From Kutzneria sp. CA-103260 (lineage in GTDB: Bacteria; Actinomycetota; Actinomycetes; Mycobacteriales; Pseudonocardiaceae), in assembly GCF_018263855.1 (NCBI RefSeq), contig NZ_CP073318.1, positions 2,604,001 to 2,668,000 on the forward strand: a stretch of 64,000 nucleotides of DNA, read 5' to 3'. The notes beneath the pieces are model-generated. The model searched no databases and was not told where the DNA came from. It saw only the letters and a program-made list of their open reading frames with translations. Below are positions 49,291 to 58,979 of this stretch, one piece after another (the first letter of the stretch is position 1; each line of letters opens with the position of its first letter). A program made the position numbers and the translations under genes.

Positions 49291-52203
49291 GTGCGAACTC
49301 CTCTCGACAACCTCGCCGCGGAGGCGCTGCGGAGCGAGCTATGCGCACCGTTGCGGGCGTTAGTCGACCGAGCCCGTGGTCACGGCCTGAAACAAGCGTC
49401 GCTAAGCGGACCGGGCATGCCCAAACCGTCCCAGATCTCCGACATACTCAACGGACGCATCAAGAAGGTGCCGGCGTGGGAAGTCGTGTGGGGCATCGTC
49501 AGCGCCTGCACGGCACACGCCCACCACCATCGTTACGTCCCCGACCAGATCGTCGATGAGGCGGCCTGGCGCCTGCGACACACCTTGGTGCAGCAAATCC
49601 TCGAGATGCGGTCGCGCCAGGACGTCGTTGGCGACACTGCGCGCGCCACGACCGGTGAGCCCAGCGGGTCTGGCACGACTACGCAGCCAACCGCGACGCG
49701 CGGCGTCAACCAGTGGAGGCCAGGCGACCTGGGACTGCATCCTGCGATCAGCGTCAAACAGCCTCGTTCTCGCATGCCACTGCCCGAGCTGACACCGTAT
49801 GTCGCGCGCCCGCACGACCGAGAACTCCGCGATCTGCTGCGTGAACCGCACGGTCCGATCATGGTCATGCTCGTCGGTGAGTCGTCCACGGGCAAGACCC
49901 GCTGTGCCCTGGAGGCGGTACGGTCCGTGCTGGCCGACTGGCCAGTTCACCACCCGGTGGACGCCGCCGACCTGCTCAATACGATCACCTCCATCGAGCA
50001 GGGCACGATCTCCGATCAGTGCGTCGTGTGGCTCGATGAGGCCCAGACATACCTGGACACCGTAGACGGCCCGACCGTGGCCGCCGGGCTGCGGCGCCTG
50101 CTGCGGGGCGACACCACCGTCGTCGTCCTGGGCACGATCTGGGAATCGCCCTACTGGGCTCGGCTGACCGCCACCGCCCCTGTCGACGGACACGACAAAC
50201 ACGCCGTCGTTCGCGGGCTTCTCCGTCGCCAGGTCACCCGGATCACGGTGCCCGCACAGTTCCGCCTCCCCACTGCGCTGGAGGAAGGAGGGGAGAACAC
50301 GACCGAAAACATGAACGATCCGCGCATGAGGACGGCGGTCTCGACCGCCCGTGACGGCCGCGTGATCCAAGTCCTCGCCGGTGGCGTCGAACTCGCCCGC
50401 GACTACGACCACCCTGAGCCGAATCCGCTCGCCCATCACGCCCGCGCCGTGATCACCGCGATGATGGACATCCGGCGCCTGGGCTGCACTGCTCCCGTCA
50501 CCCCCGAGCTACTGTGCGCATGCGCACCCGCCTACCTGAGCGCTGAGCAGCGCGCTACCACCGAGGCTCAACGCGACGACTGGTTCGCCCGTGCCACCGC
50601 GGACGCGCAACGCCCCCTGCACGGCGTCGCCGCGCTGATCGCCGAACGCCACAGCATCGACATGGGCGCACCGGACACCTATCAACTCCATGACTATCTC
50701 GACCAACACGGCCGCACCGTCCGATGCGAGGAACCCGTACCCGCCGCCGCCTGGGAAGCAATGATCGAGTGGACCACAGACGCACGTGACCTACACGCCC
50801 TCGCAATAGCGGCTAAGCCCCGAGGACTGTTCCGCTACTGCCTCCACCTGGTGCTGCGCCTAATCCGCCACGAGGTAGCGGTCGATCTGTCAGCCTTCAC
50901 TGACCTGCTGCGCCGTCACGCCCCCGACCACGTGGCCACCGCCGAACACAGGTCAACCAGCGCGGGCGCGCAGACGTGGCGGCAATGGTTCCAACTACGC
51001 GAGCAGGGCGAGCACGTCGTGCAGCAGTTGACCGAACTCGTCGACGAGGCACTCCCCGCACCGCCGACCACCGCGACCGACGACTTCGTCAGCTCACTTC
51101 CCCTCACCGACTCGAACGGCCAGGAAATCGCCGCCGCTGCGGAAGTAGTCTACGGCACGGTGGGCCCGGCGAACGCCTGGCAATTCGTCATGACGGCGCT
51201 GCGATACCCAGCCTCCCTCGACCAAGTGATGAACGTCGCGACGGGCAGGGGCGAACAAGCCGCATTCGAACCACTTCTGCGCGTAGCCCTCGCCAACGGG
51301 CACCCAATCGCGTTGGGTTGGCTGGCCGACCTACTGCACCAGCAGGGTCGACTCCGCGAGATGGAATCGCTGCTCGACCTCCACCTGGCCCGCCACCGAC
51401 ACGCACTGGGCTGGCTGGTTGACCTTCTCGAGGAACAGGACCGATTGGTGGAGGCACAGGAGATCCTCTGGGCAGCGCTCTGGGCCGACCACCCCGAGGC
51501 CCTCGACCAACTCACCTCCTTCCTCGAACGCCACGACCGGGCCGACACCGCGATCCAAACCCTGACCATCGCCGCCGACCAGGGCGCACCGCACGCGGCA
51601 GGGCTGCTCATCGCCACGCTGATCAGGAACGGGCACGATGCCGAAGCCCGCAAGATCGTCACTAGTCTGCCCGTCGACGCCGACACGGAGTTCTGGACAG
51701 CCGTGGACATCCTGGAGACGCACCGTCTGTATGACGAAGTCGAAGTGCTGCTTACCCGTGCGGTTGACCACGCCCACCCGCACGCGCTGAGCCGACTCAA
51801 TGCGCTGCTGCTCGCCACCGGACGAAAGACCGACGCCGAAGTCCTGCTCAGCGACAATCGCGATGTGTATCGAGATGCCCGGATGCTCCTGCTTACGCTG
51901 TATCGGCGCGACGGGCGGATCGATAGCGCCGAACTCCTACTCCGTGAGGTGTATCTCCGCGAGAGCTGGGCACTGTCTGAATTGGACTCACTGCTGCGCG
52001 ACGCAGGACGCCGGCGGGATGCTGAGACCTACCTGCGTAGAGCGGTGACGGTCGGGCATCGTTACGCGTTCATGCTCTTGGTCAACTTGGTCAGTGAAAG
52101 GGGCCCGGACGGGGAGGCTGACCGTGTCGTCGAGTTCGGCCTGACCGTCGACGGATCTACCTCACCACCGTGGTCGATTGGTTCACCCTTCACAGCCAGC
52201 TGA
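49291..52203 (+). CDS. STAND-like P-loop NTPase with N-terminal HTH and C-terminal TPR-like repeats
   Basis: A 970-aa protein if GTG 49291 (RTPLDNLAAEALRSEL) is the start; the frame is open to 49222 and starts there are possible, none with a strong ribosome site. Residues ~15-85 (GMPKPSQISDILNGRIKKVPAWEVV) form an XRE-like HTH. The NTPase has VGESSTGKTRCALEAV (Walker A, ~195) and QCVVWLDEAQTYLD (Walker B, ~244). From ~640 onward there are repeated 32-36-aa helical units (LADLLHQQGRLREMESLL, LVDLLEEQDRLVEAQEIL, LNALLLATGRKTDAEVLL). It probably acts as a ligand-triggered sensor or regulator in the defence island. The fused effector, if any, is not recognised. Confidence 0.75.
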   Translation: MRTPLDNLAAEALRSELCAPLRALVDRARGHGLKQASLSGPGMPKPSQISDILNGRIKKVPAWEVVWGIVSACTAHAHHHRYVPDQIVDEAAWRLRHTLVQQILEMRSRQDVVGDTARATTGEPSGSGTTTQPTATRGVNQWRPGDLGLHPAISVKQPRSRMPLPELTPYVARPHDRELRDLLREPHGPIMVMLVGESSTGKTRCALEAVRSVLADWPVHHPVDAADLLNTITSIEQGTISDQCVVWLDEAQTYLDTVDGPTVAAGLRRLLRGDTTVVVLGTIWESPYWARLTATAPVDGHDKHAVVRGLLRRQVTRITVPAQFRLPTALEEGGENTTENMNDPRMRTAVSTARDGRVIQVLAGGVELARDYDHPEPNPLAHHARAVITAMMDIRRLGCTAPVTPELLCACAPAYLSAEQRATTEAQRDDWFARATADAQRPLHGVAALIAERHSIDMGAPDTYQLHDYLDQHGRTVRCEEPVPAAAWEAMIEWTTDARDLHALAIAAKPRGLFRYCLHLVLRLIRHEVAVDLSAFTDLLRRHAPDHVATAEHRSTSAGAQTWRQWFQLREQGEHVVQQLTELVDEALPAPPTTATDDFVSSLPLTDSNGQEIAAAAEVVYGTVGPANAWQFVMTALRYPASLDQVMNVATGRGEQAAFEPLLRVALANGHPIALGWLADLLHQQGRLREMESLLDLHLARHRHALGWLVDLLEEQDRLVEAQEILWAALWADHPEALDQLTSFLERHDRADTAIQTLTIAADQGAPHAAGLLIATLIRNGHDAEARKIVTSLPVDADTEFWTAVDILETHRLYDEVEVLLTRAVDHAHPHALSRLNALLLATGRKTDAEVLLSDNRDVYRDARMLLLTLYRRDGRIDSAELLLREVYLRESWALSELDSLLRDAGRRRDAETYLRRAVTVGHRYAFMLLVNLVSERGPDGEADRVVEFGLTVDGSTSPPWSIGSPFTAS

Positions 52204-52508
52204 GCCCATGCACTTCTCCAATTTCGCGGCACCGAGCTCCAGACGCTTACTGCCAGTGCCGCGGCGACGGAGGCTGCCAGCGTGAACAGCGACTACGGTC
52301 GATACCGTACTGCGCACACTGCCGCGAATCGAGCTGGTCGCCCTGCGCCTCCTAGGCGACTACTGCTTCACCCCCAGCCGATGTACTCGCGGCGTGCGGC
52401 GCGCGCGTCTGAACGCTCGACACTGGCTGGTGAGCGAAACGTGGCCGCCGGTGCCACCGCCGCCAAGTTGGACGCCGCTCGCCGTCACGTGCAACTCACG
52501 CCCCGGCT
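52204..52508. other. Intergenic between convergent STAND genes
   Basis: About 300 bp between the ends of two convergent genes. Short frames only; nothing recognised. Confidence 0.5.
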
Positions 52509-54740
52509 TCAGCCGCGGTGCGCGCCGCTCAGTCCCGGATCCGCCGACTGCACGCTGACGGTGGAATTGCTCGGGCCGTCGTCACTGGGCGCGTTGGAGC
52601 TGAGGTTGTCCAGATGCCCACGGACCTGGGTTGCCTGTTGTGGGTCGAGGTCGGTCAGGATGGCAAGCGCCTCTTCCCATGCCTCGCTCGCCTCATGCAG
52701 TCGGCCGACGTCCCGCAGGACAGCCCCGAGATCGCTGAGGGCCTCGGCGAGCGCGTGGCCCACATGCTGTTGTCGGTATAGAGCAACGGCTCGCTGGAGG
52801 TTGCTGATGGCATCGTGACTCTGGCCTCGCTCATGGAGGACCCTCCCCATAGAGCGCATCGTCGAGGCTTGGTTGCCCGCGGCTCCGATCTTGTTGAAGA
52901 CGTCCAAAGCATCCTGGAGATGGGACACGGCCTGGCCGAGCTCTCCCATGCCTTGTAAGGCATGGGAGAGCGTCTGCAGACTGAGGCCCTCGTTACGTTC
53001 GTGTCCCATGGCTCGGTAGACGCTCAAGGCTTGGCGGCCATGGTCCGCCGCCTCGGGGTAGCGTCCGAGCTTGATGTAGGTGCTGGCGAGGTCAACTAGC
53101 TGGGAGCCCACGCCGAACGTGTAGCCGATCTTCCTTGAGATCTCGAGCGAACGCTGGTGGCAGGCGATCGCCTCGTCGTATCGACGTGCATTCTGGTACG
53201 CCTCACCGAGGTGGCCATAGGCCCAACGTTCGCCGAGTTCGTGGCCGAGGTGTTGGGCAGCGGCGAGGCCGAGTTGGTGGACGGCGATCTGATCGGTGAC
53301 GTGGCGGTGCTCGGCTAGGTAGCAGTCGAAGGAGTTGGCGAGCTGCCAGCCGACAGTGTGTTGGCCGGCAGCGGGAGCGTGCCGGATCACAGCCATGAGG
53401 TTGGCATGCTCGGCGGTGAACCATTCGAGGGCCTGGTCCCGGTCAGCGAAGCCCAGCGGCCGGCAGCCAGGGGGCAGCGGGTCGACGGGGATCTCGGGGT
53501 GCTGCGGGTAGAACGCGAACAGAGCGGCGTGCGCGGTGTGCAGGTACCACTCGAACAACCGCCGGGTCGCAACCTCGCGTCGCTGGTCGGGCTCATCAGC
53601 GTTGGCCCGGTCGGCAGCATAGGCTCGCAGCAGGTCATGGAACTGGTATCGATTGTGGCCGGTCTCAACCACCAGGTGCACGGCGGCCAACGCGTCCAGT
53701 TGGCGCCGTGCCTCACCCGGGGTGGCATGGATGAGCGCTGCGACGGTGTCGAGGCTGATGTCGGAGCCGGGGTGCAGGCCTAGGAGCCGGAACACGCGGG
53801 CAGTTTCGGCAGGTAAGGCGTGATATGACCAGGAGAACACCGTCCGTACTGCGGTCGCCTCATCGTCGTCAGCGGCCAGTGCGTCCAGGCGGTCGTGCTC
53901 GACGGTCAACTCCTCCACGAGGTCGCTCACGGCGAGGTGGGGCCGGCCGGCCACGCGTTCGGCGGCCACCCGCAATGCCAACGGCAGGTAGGCGCAGTGC
54001 CGGGCCAGCTGTTCTATGGCGTCTGGCTCGCCGTCGGCGCGGTTGTGCCCGATGACGTCCCCCAGCAGCGAGGCGGCCTCGGTGGGGGTGAGGACGTCGA
54101 GAGTCAAGCGGTGGGCGCCGTCGCGGGCGACGAGTCCGGACAGGCGGCTGCGGCTGGTCACTAGCACCACGCAGCCGGGGGCATTAGGCAGCAGCGGACG
54201 TACCTGCTCCGGGGTGGCGGCGTTGTCCAACACCACCAGCACCCTGCGGCCAGCAAGTATGGACCTGTACGTCCCCGCCATGGCCTCCAGGTCCTGGGGA
54301 ACCTGCTCGTCGCGCAGGCCCAACGCTCGCAGGAAGTAGCCCAGTGCCTGGCCGGCAGTCAGCGGTGGGCTGGGTGCGTAGCCGCGGAGGTTGACGTACA
54401 GGTGGCCGTCGGGGAACCGGTCCTGGGCATGGTGGGCCCAGTGCACCGCCAGGGAGGTTTTCCCGATACCCGCTGCCCCGGCGATCGCCGATACCGCCAC
54501 CGTCGACAGACGTTGAGATTCGTCGCTGCCCAGCAGGGAGTCGAGCCGGTCCAGCTCCGCTGTGCGACCGGTGAAGTATATGGGCGCTGGCGGCAGTTGC
54601 CGGGGAGGCGGAAGCGGTGGTGGCCCACCGTGATGAAGATGCACGCCGCCGGTGACCCGCCGGGCTTGGACCACCTGGCCGGCTGCTCCAGACACCTGGT
54701 TTCCGGCCTCCGCCACCGGCTGGTCCCCCTGTTGGCCCAT
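52509..54740 (-). CDS. AfsR-like NB-ARC/TPR protein without DNA-binding domain
   Basis: A 743-aa protein; ATG 54740 follows GGGAGGA. The N-terminus has the tag NQVSGAAGQVVQARRVTGGVHLHHG (~14-38) and a Pro-rich linker. The NB-ARC module follows: IYFTGRTAELDRL, AIAGAAGIGKTSLAVHWA (Walker A, ~92), VLVVLDNAATPEQVRPLLP (Walker B) and VLVTSRSRLSGL (sensor), with YLPLALRVAAERVA. The C-terminal ~270 aa are tetratricopeptide repeats (AYGHLGEAYQNARRYDEAI, YIKLGRYPEAADHGRQAL). The layout is AfsR without its SARP domain. The tag replaces the output domain, so an effector is probably recruited in trans. Comparable stand-alone proteins are linked with bacterial conflict systems. Confidence 0.85.
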   Translation of the reverse strand: MGQQGDQPVAEAGNQVSGAAGQVVQARRVTGGVHLHHGGPPPLPPPRQLPPAPIYFTGRTAELDRLDSLLGSDESQRLSTVAVSAIAGAAGIGKTSLAVHWAHHAQDRFPDGHLYVNLRGYAPSPPLTAGQALGYFLRALGLRDEQVPQDLEAMAGTYRSILAGRRVLVVLDNAATPEQVRPLLPNAPGCVVLVTSRSRLSGLVARDGAHRLTLDVLTPTEAASLLGDVIGHNRADGEPDAIEQLARHCAYLPLALRVAAERVAGRPHLAVSDLVEELTVEHDRLDALAADDDEATAVRTVFSWSYHALPAETARVFRLLGLHPGSDISLDTVAALIHATPGEARRQLDALAAVHLVVETGHNRYQFHDLLRAYAADRANADEPDQRREVATRRLFEWYLHTAHAALFAFYPQHPEIPVDPLPPGCRPLGFADRDQALEWFTAEHANLMAVIRHAPAAGQHTVGWQLANSFDCYLAEHRHVTDQIAVHQLGLAAAQHLGHELGERWAYGHLGEAYQNARRYDEAIACHQRSLEISRKIGYTFGVGSQLVDLASTYIKLGRYPEAADHGRQALSVYRAMGHERNEGLSLQTLSHALQGMGELGQAVSHLQDALDVFNKIGAAGNQASTMRSMGRVLHERGQSHDAISNLQRAVALYRQQHVGHALAEALSDLGAVLRDVGRLHEASEAWEEALAILTDLDPQQATQVRGHLDNLSSNAPSDDGPSNSTVSVQSADPGLSGAHRG

Positions 54741-54828
54741 GCGTGTCCTCCCTCAGCCGCTCCCAGGGTGCCACCGCCTGGAGAGACACTGGTAGTGGTG
54801 GTACCCGATCGAACTCATCGGGACGGTG

Positions 54829-55050
54829 TGCTCGGTGGGGCGTGCGGCGGCTGACTCCGGCGGCGTAGGCGGTCCAGTCGCCGGAACTGGCTTGTTGCCA
54901 TTGCACGGCCACCGCGATGTGGATGCCGAGCATCCGGGCCAGCATCGCGGCGGGCAACTCGGTGGCCAGCGCGTACAGGGCGGTGGAGCGGTCCTGCCGG
55001 GGACTCAGCCCGATCCGCTGGAGGCGGTTGCCCAGCGCGTCATCGCCGAT
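54829..55050 (-). pseudogene. C-terminal remnant of an integrase-like gene
   Basis: A short leftward frame DDALGNRLQRIGLSPRQDRSTALYALATELPAAMLARMLGIHIAVAVQWQQ..DWTAYAA matches the C-terminal end of actinobacterial integrase-like proteins (LPPALLADLLGLHxxTAxRWxxxxxxDWxxY). There is no catalytic part. It is fused at about 55045 to the end of the FtsK/TraB-like pseudogene, so a deletion joined the two. Confidence 0.5.
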
Positions 55051-56200
55051 GGGGTGGCCGGGCGTTTGCCGAGGAACAGCCAGTGCTTGGCATCAGCCGT
55101 GGTGATGTCAAATGTCCGCAAGGCGGCGGCGAAGTCCTGGGAACCCCATGTGTCGTGGGTGTTCGGCCATTTCTCGATCAGCTGTTGCAGGACGGCCGCC
55201 GACCGCACCCGCTCCACGCCGACCATCGCCTCGGTCACGTCCGTGAGAAGATCGCGCGGTTCGACCTCCGTGCCGTCGGCGGTGTCCCGCCGGCCCCTGA
55301 TCGTCTTTGCCCGGTCGGCGATGTCCATGGCGTCCTTGCCGGAGATGAAGTGCGCCCGGACGGTGATCGACGACTGCCCTGGCGGAAGCGGAACCCCGTC
55401 ACCGGCCACCACGAGCGTGCCCTTGTCGAGGCCCTGGCGCAGCTTGTGCGGCGCGGCACCGACGTTGATGGCCTTGTCGCCCAACGCCGTCCGAGCCTGC
55501 TGCTCCGTACCGACCACCAGCGACGCCAGGATGTGCGCGCCTTCGCGGACCATTTTCGTGAGATTCTGGTCGGTCGGATCCTGGGTGCCCTGCCACAGCA
55601 CGACGCTCACCACCCGCCGCTGGTTGTGGATCTTCCGGGCCGCGTTGAAATACCGAGAGTGGCTTCGTCCCGCCGTACGGGCGCTTGTCCTCACCGACCG
55701 TCGGGCACACGAACGCCTGCTGGGCCCCATCGACCACCACGAAGATCGGGTGCAACCCTTTGCCGGCACGGGAAAGAGCGCGGTTCACCCCGTTGGTGTA
55801 CTTGTCCGGGTCGACCGCCGACAGGCCGCGTTCCATCTCCTCCACGGCCGCTTCAAGTACCCTCGTCGCGGCGATCACGTGCTCATCGGTCGGCCCCTGG
55901 ATCAGCACCGACGCCACACCCTTGAACATGTTCCAGTCGCCGATGCCCTTCAGGTCAGCGATCCGGAACACCATGCTCGTGTCCAACGCCAGTCACAGCA
56001 CCAACGCCAGCAGGCTGATGGCTGGCGGTCTTGCCCTGGTTGGACAGGCCGGTGATCAACAGGTGCCGCTGCCACAGCTGCCGTCGGCGAACTGGTTGCG
56101 CTCGGCCTCGAAGTGGCGGTCTCCCCGGTCCAGGTGGTGACGCCAAGGCGCGTGCGCGACGTCGGCCGTACGCGTGGAATCGGTACGCACGTGCGCGGCC
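55046..56200 (-). pseudogene. FtsK/TraB-like conjugative DNA translocase, multiply frameshifted
   Basis: Pieces in order on the minus strand: LLITGLSNQGKTAS (Walker A, ~56030) in one frame; DTSMVFRIADLKGIGDWNMFKG and HPIFVVVDGAQQAFVCPTVGEDKRPYGG (Walker B region) in a second; then YFNAARKIHNQRRVVSVVLWQGTQDPTDQNLTKMVREGAH to LQQLIEKWPNTHDTWGSQDF in a third. Together they make most of a TraB/TraSA-type translocase as carried by actinomycete integrative conjugative elements, which transfer double-stranded DNA. At least two frameshifts and a lost 3' end make it non-functional. Confidence 0.7.
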
Positions 56201-56331
56201 TCGACGCGACCGCAGATGTGCCGTTCGATGGGAAGGATTCGTCAGAACGGGTGACGTGTTGCTGCTGCTCCCTGATGGGCACCTCACCTTCGTACCCTGG
56301 ATGGGTGGTCGATCATGATGAGACACCGGAA

Positions 56332-57837
56332 ATGGAGGAGCCCGCTGATCCGTGGTCGGCCCTGCTGCCGGGCCAGGAGCTCGTCCCGGCCTATCTGACG
56401 TCCCGGTTCGCGGCGCAGTACCGGGTGATCGTCGAGGTCCTGCTGACGGAGCAGGACACCAGCCTGACCGGTCTGTCCTACGACGAGGTAGTCGCCGGAA
56501 TCCGCGCTCACCTCGCCGGATTAGTGCCGGTGGAAGCCGCCGACCGCCTGCTCGCGCCGGAGGTCCTACACCTCGACGCGCGGCTGGAGCGGCTGGTGCA
56601 GTGGCGGGTCGTGACCCGCTGGCAGGAACCCGCCCGCTCCGGGGAAGACTTCCTGCGCCGACGCGACCGGTACCAGCTCACCCCGAGGGCGGCCGGCCTA
56701 CATGTCTTCTGGTCATCGGTCGACGACACCGAGGAGGCCGCGGGAGACCTCACGCTGGCGCCACGTGCCATTCACGAACGACTGATCGCGTTCGCTGAAT
56801 CGATTCGCCGGGCTGTGTACACCGACGCGGCAACGGAGTTCCAGCAGGTCGGGGCCATGCACCATGCGATGGCCACCGCGGCCCGCGGCTGGCAGCGCAC
56901 GTTGGCGCATGCCCTGTCGGGCGGTCCGGACCCCGCGAAGCAGAACCTGTTGTGGCAGACGTTGCGGTCCTACATCGGCATGTGGGGCGAACAGGTCGAC
57001 GTTCACACGCCGCGGATCGCGGAACTGGTGGTCGACCTGGACCCGTTGATGACGCCAGAGGTGTGGCGTGCGTGCGTTCGCGCCGCGCTGGACACCGAGG
57101 TGGATGACGAGGTGGTGGCCTCCCAGGCCCGTCGCTGGCAACACACGTGGGAGGCGCTCGGCTCCTGGTTCGGCGGTACCGACAGCCAAGCGCGGAGGTT
57201 GCGACGCCAGTTGCGAGACCTGGTCGCTCCGTGGGCCCGCAACATGAACCTCCTGCTGGACACTGGCGGCGCGGTCACCCGCCGCGCGGAGCTCATGGCT
57301 TTGGCCGTCGCGGTCGAGCGAGCTCCCGACGATGAAAGTGCCTGGCGGATCTGGGACACCGCGGTGGGCGCGTTCTCCGCACGCCATCTGCTGCTCACGT
57401 CGGAATCCGCCGACGAGGGCGACTTGAGCTGGACCACCGCACAGCCTGCGCCGGTCACCGCCCGCTTCCGCGAACAAGGCGCCCGCGCCGCGGTCGGCAG
57501 ACGGACCAAGATCCCGGACTACTCAACGGGCCGGAACGCCGCGCGACGGGCCAGGCTCGCCGCCCAAGCCGCTCAGGCTGGCGCGCAGGCTGCGTTGCGC
57601 CAGCGTTCCGGAACCAACCTGGCCGACTGGGGCGAGATTACCGACGCGGAACTCAACCTGTTGCTGGAGTTTGTCGGTGTCGTGCGGCGAACGCGGTCGG
57701 AGACCGCGGTGACCGGCGACGGCCGGTGGCGCATCACGTTGCGCCGACCGCCGCACGCCCACGACACCACGACCTTGCACGCCGACAGCGGCAGCATGGC
57801 GACGTTGAACTGGCATTTCAGGATGGAGCCCGCGTGA
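56332..57837 (+). CDS. jetA: Wadjet-type JetA (DUF2397/TIGR02677 family)
   Basis: About 501 aa from ATG 56332 (EEPADPWSALLPGQEL); the frame is open to 56113, and GTG 56305 is an alternative. Family stretches: VPAYLTSRFAAQYRVIVEVLLTE, LERLVQWRVVTRWQEP, RYQLTPRAAGLHVFW, MHHAMATAARGWQRTLAHAL, ARNMNLLLDTGGAVTRRAEL and GTNLADWGEITDAELNLLLEF. In Wadjet systems this is the kleisin-like subunit that bridges the SMC-like JetC heads. It is first gene of a four-gene operon in which every junction is a 4-nt overlap; the stop overlaps jetB (GTGA). It belongs to the DUF2397/2398/2399 branch, not the DUF3375 branch; I have not verified the type number. Confidence 0.85.
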   Translation: MEEPADPWSALLPGQELVPAYLTSRFAAQYRVIVEVLLTEQDTSLTGLSYDEVVAGIRAHLAGLVPVEAADRLLAPEVLHLDARLERLVQWRVVTRWQEPARSGEDFLRRRDRYQLTPRAAGLHVFWSSVDDTEEAAGDLTLAPRAIHERLIAFAESIRRAVYTDAATEFQQVGAMHHAMATAARGWQRTLAHALSGGPDPAKQNLLWQTLRSYIGMWGEQVDVHTPRIAELVVDLDPLMTPEVWRACVRAALDTEVDDEVVASQARRWQHTWEALGSWFGGTDSQARRLRRQLRDLVAPWARNMNLLLDTGGAVTRRAELMALAVAVERAPDDESAWRIWDTAVGAFSARHLLLTSESADEGDLSWTTAQPAPVTARFREQGARAAVGRRTKIPDYSTGRNAARRARLAAQAAQAGAQAALRQRSGTNLADWGEITDAELNLLLEFVGVVRRTRSETAVTGDGRWRITLRRPPHAHDTTTLHADSGSMATLNWHFRMEPA

Positions 57838-58979
57838 ATCGCGACGCAGCCGAGCGGCAGCGGGCGTTTACCTCCTTGCTGCGATCGCCAGTGCTTGACC
57901 GGCACAGCCACCCTGAGGTGTGGCCATTGGTGCGGGTGCACCGGGCGACGCTGGGCGAGTGGTTCGCCCAGCGGCTCGGCTATCGCCTGGTGGTGACCGA
58001 CTCCGCGGCCAGGCTGTTCCGGTTGCCCGTTGACGGAGTCGTGCTCGCGCCCCGACGGTTCCGCCCGCCCGCCCGACGGGTGCTCGTGCTGGCTGTCCTT
58101 GGCGCGGCAGCGGCTGAGGATGCCGAGGACATCACCACCACCCAGGACCTCTCCGACCGGGTTCGGGTGCTCTCCACGCACGACGATGTCGGGCTCGCTC
58201 CCTACGACCCTGACCGGTTCGCCGAGCGGATGCTGTTCGTCAAAGCCATTCACTTGCTGGTGTCCGTGGGCGCGTTGCGGCCGACCGGAGGCGACGACGA
58301 GGAGCAGCGCGAGGGGTGGGCGCACCGCCGTGACGCGATCGGCGGCGCGTATGAGGTCCGCCGCGAGCTGCTGCTGCGCTTGGTCGATCCCACCTCGCTA
58401 CGCGTTGCTCTCGCCGATGGGCAGGATGACGGACCAGTTCACGAGTCGTCGGCGCGCATCGGACTGATGCGCAAACTGGTCGAGCTGCCCGTCGTCCTGT
58501 ACGAGGACCTCACGGATGCCGAGCGGCTCTACCTGACTGGTCAGCGAAACCGCGTCCTCGCCTGGTGCGCGGAAATGACGGGGTGGGCGGTCGAGCAGCG
58601 GGCGGAGGGAATGGCACTCATCGCCGTGGACGAGGCAGACACGGACCTGCCGTTTCCGAGGCTGCGGGCGGCCGACTTCGCCGCGCTGATGGTGCTCGAC
58701 GGACTGGTGCGTGCGCACGGCGCGGGTGCCGTCATCACAGCCGACGACATTGGCTCGGCTGCCGCCGACGTCAGGGCGCATCACGCCAAAGCGATGACCA
58801 ATGACCTGCGTACGGCCGGCGCTGTGGAATCGACGGCTCGTGACCTGCTCGGTGCGCTGGACCTGTTGCGGCCGACGGCGGACCCGGACAGATGGCGGCT
58901 GACCGCCGCGGCAGCGCGCTACCGTGATCCGCGAGTAGTGGCCGTGAACGCGAGGCTGGATGAGGAGGACAACGGTTGA
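57834..58979 (+). CDS. jetB: Wadjet-type JetB (DUF2398/TIGR02678 family)
   Basis: A 381-aa protein from GTG 57834, overlapping jetA. Family stretches: RAFTSLLRSPVLDRHSHPEVW, VRVHRATLGEWFAQRLGYRL, RRVLVLAVLGAAAAEDAEDITT, LYEDLTDAERLYLTGQRNRV and EGMALIAVDEADTDLPFP. JetB is the KITE/winged-helix-like partner that binds the kleisin subunit in the SMC complex. The stop overlaps the jetC start as TTGA. Placement and spacing leave little doubt that it is part of the complex. Confidence 0.85.
   Translation: MNRDAAERQRAFTSLLRSPVLDRHSHPEVWPLVRVHRATLGEWFAQRLGYRLVVTDSAARLFRLPVDGVVLAPRRFRPPARRVLVLAVLGAAAAEDAEDITTTQDLSDRVRVLSTHDDVGLAPYDPDRFAERMLFVKAIHLLVSVGALRPTGGDDEEQREGWAHRRDAIGGAYEVRRELLLRLVDPTSLRVALADGQDDGPVHESSARIGLMRKLVELPVVLYEDLTDAERLYLTGQRNRVLAWCAEMTGWAVEQRAEGMALIAVDEADTDLPFPRLRAADFAALMVLDGLVRAHGAGAVITADDIGSAAADVRAHHAKAMTNDLRTAGAVESTARDLLGALDLLRPTADPDRWRLTAAAARYRDPRVVAVNARLDEEDNG

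Noticed and set aside
54741..54957. Separate small gene upstream of the AfsR-like gene
   Set aside because: Its Arg/Pro-rich downstream part is the promoter region of the AfsR-like gene in translation. Only the upstream piece matches an integrase tail, which is listed as a remnant.
56113..56331. Longer N-terminus for JetA
   Set aside because: The extra 73 residues are Cys/Val-rich, overlap the antisense of the translocase pseudogene and have no family similarity. The family sequence starts after 56332.
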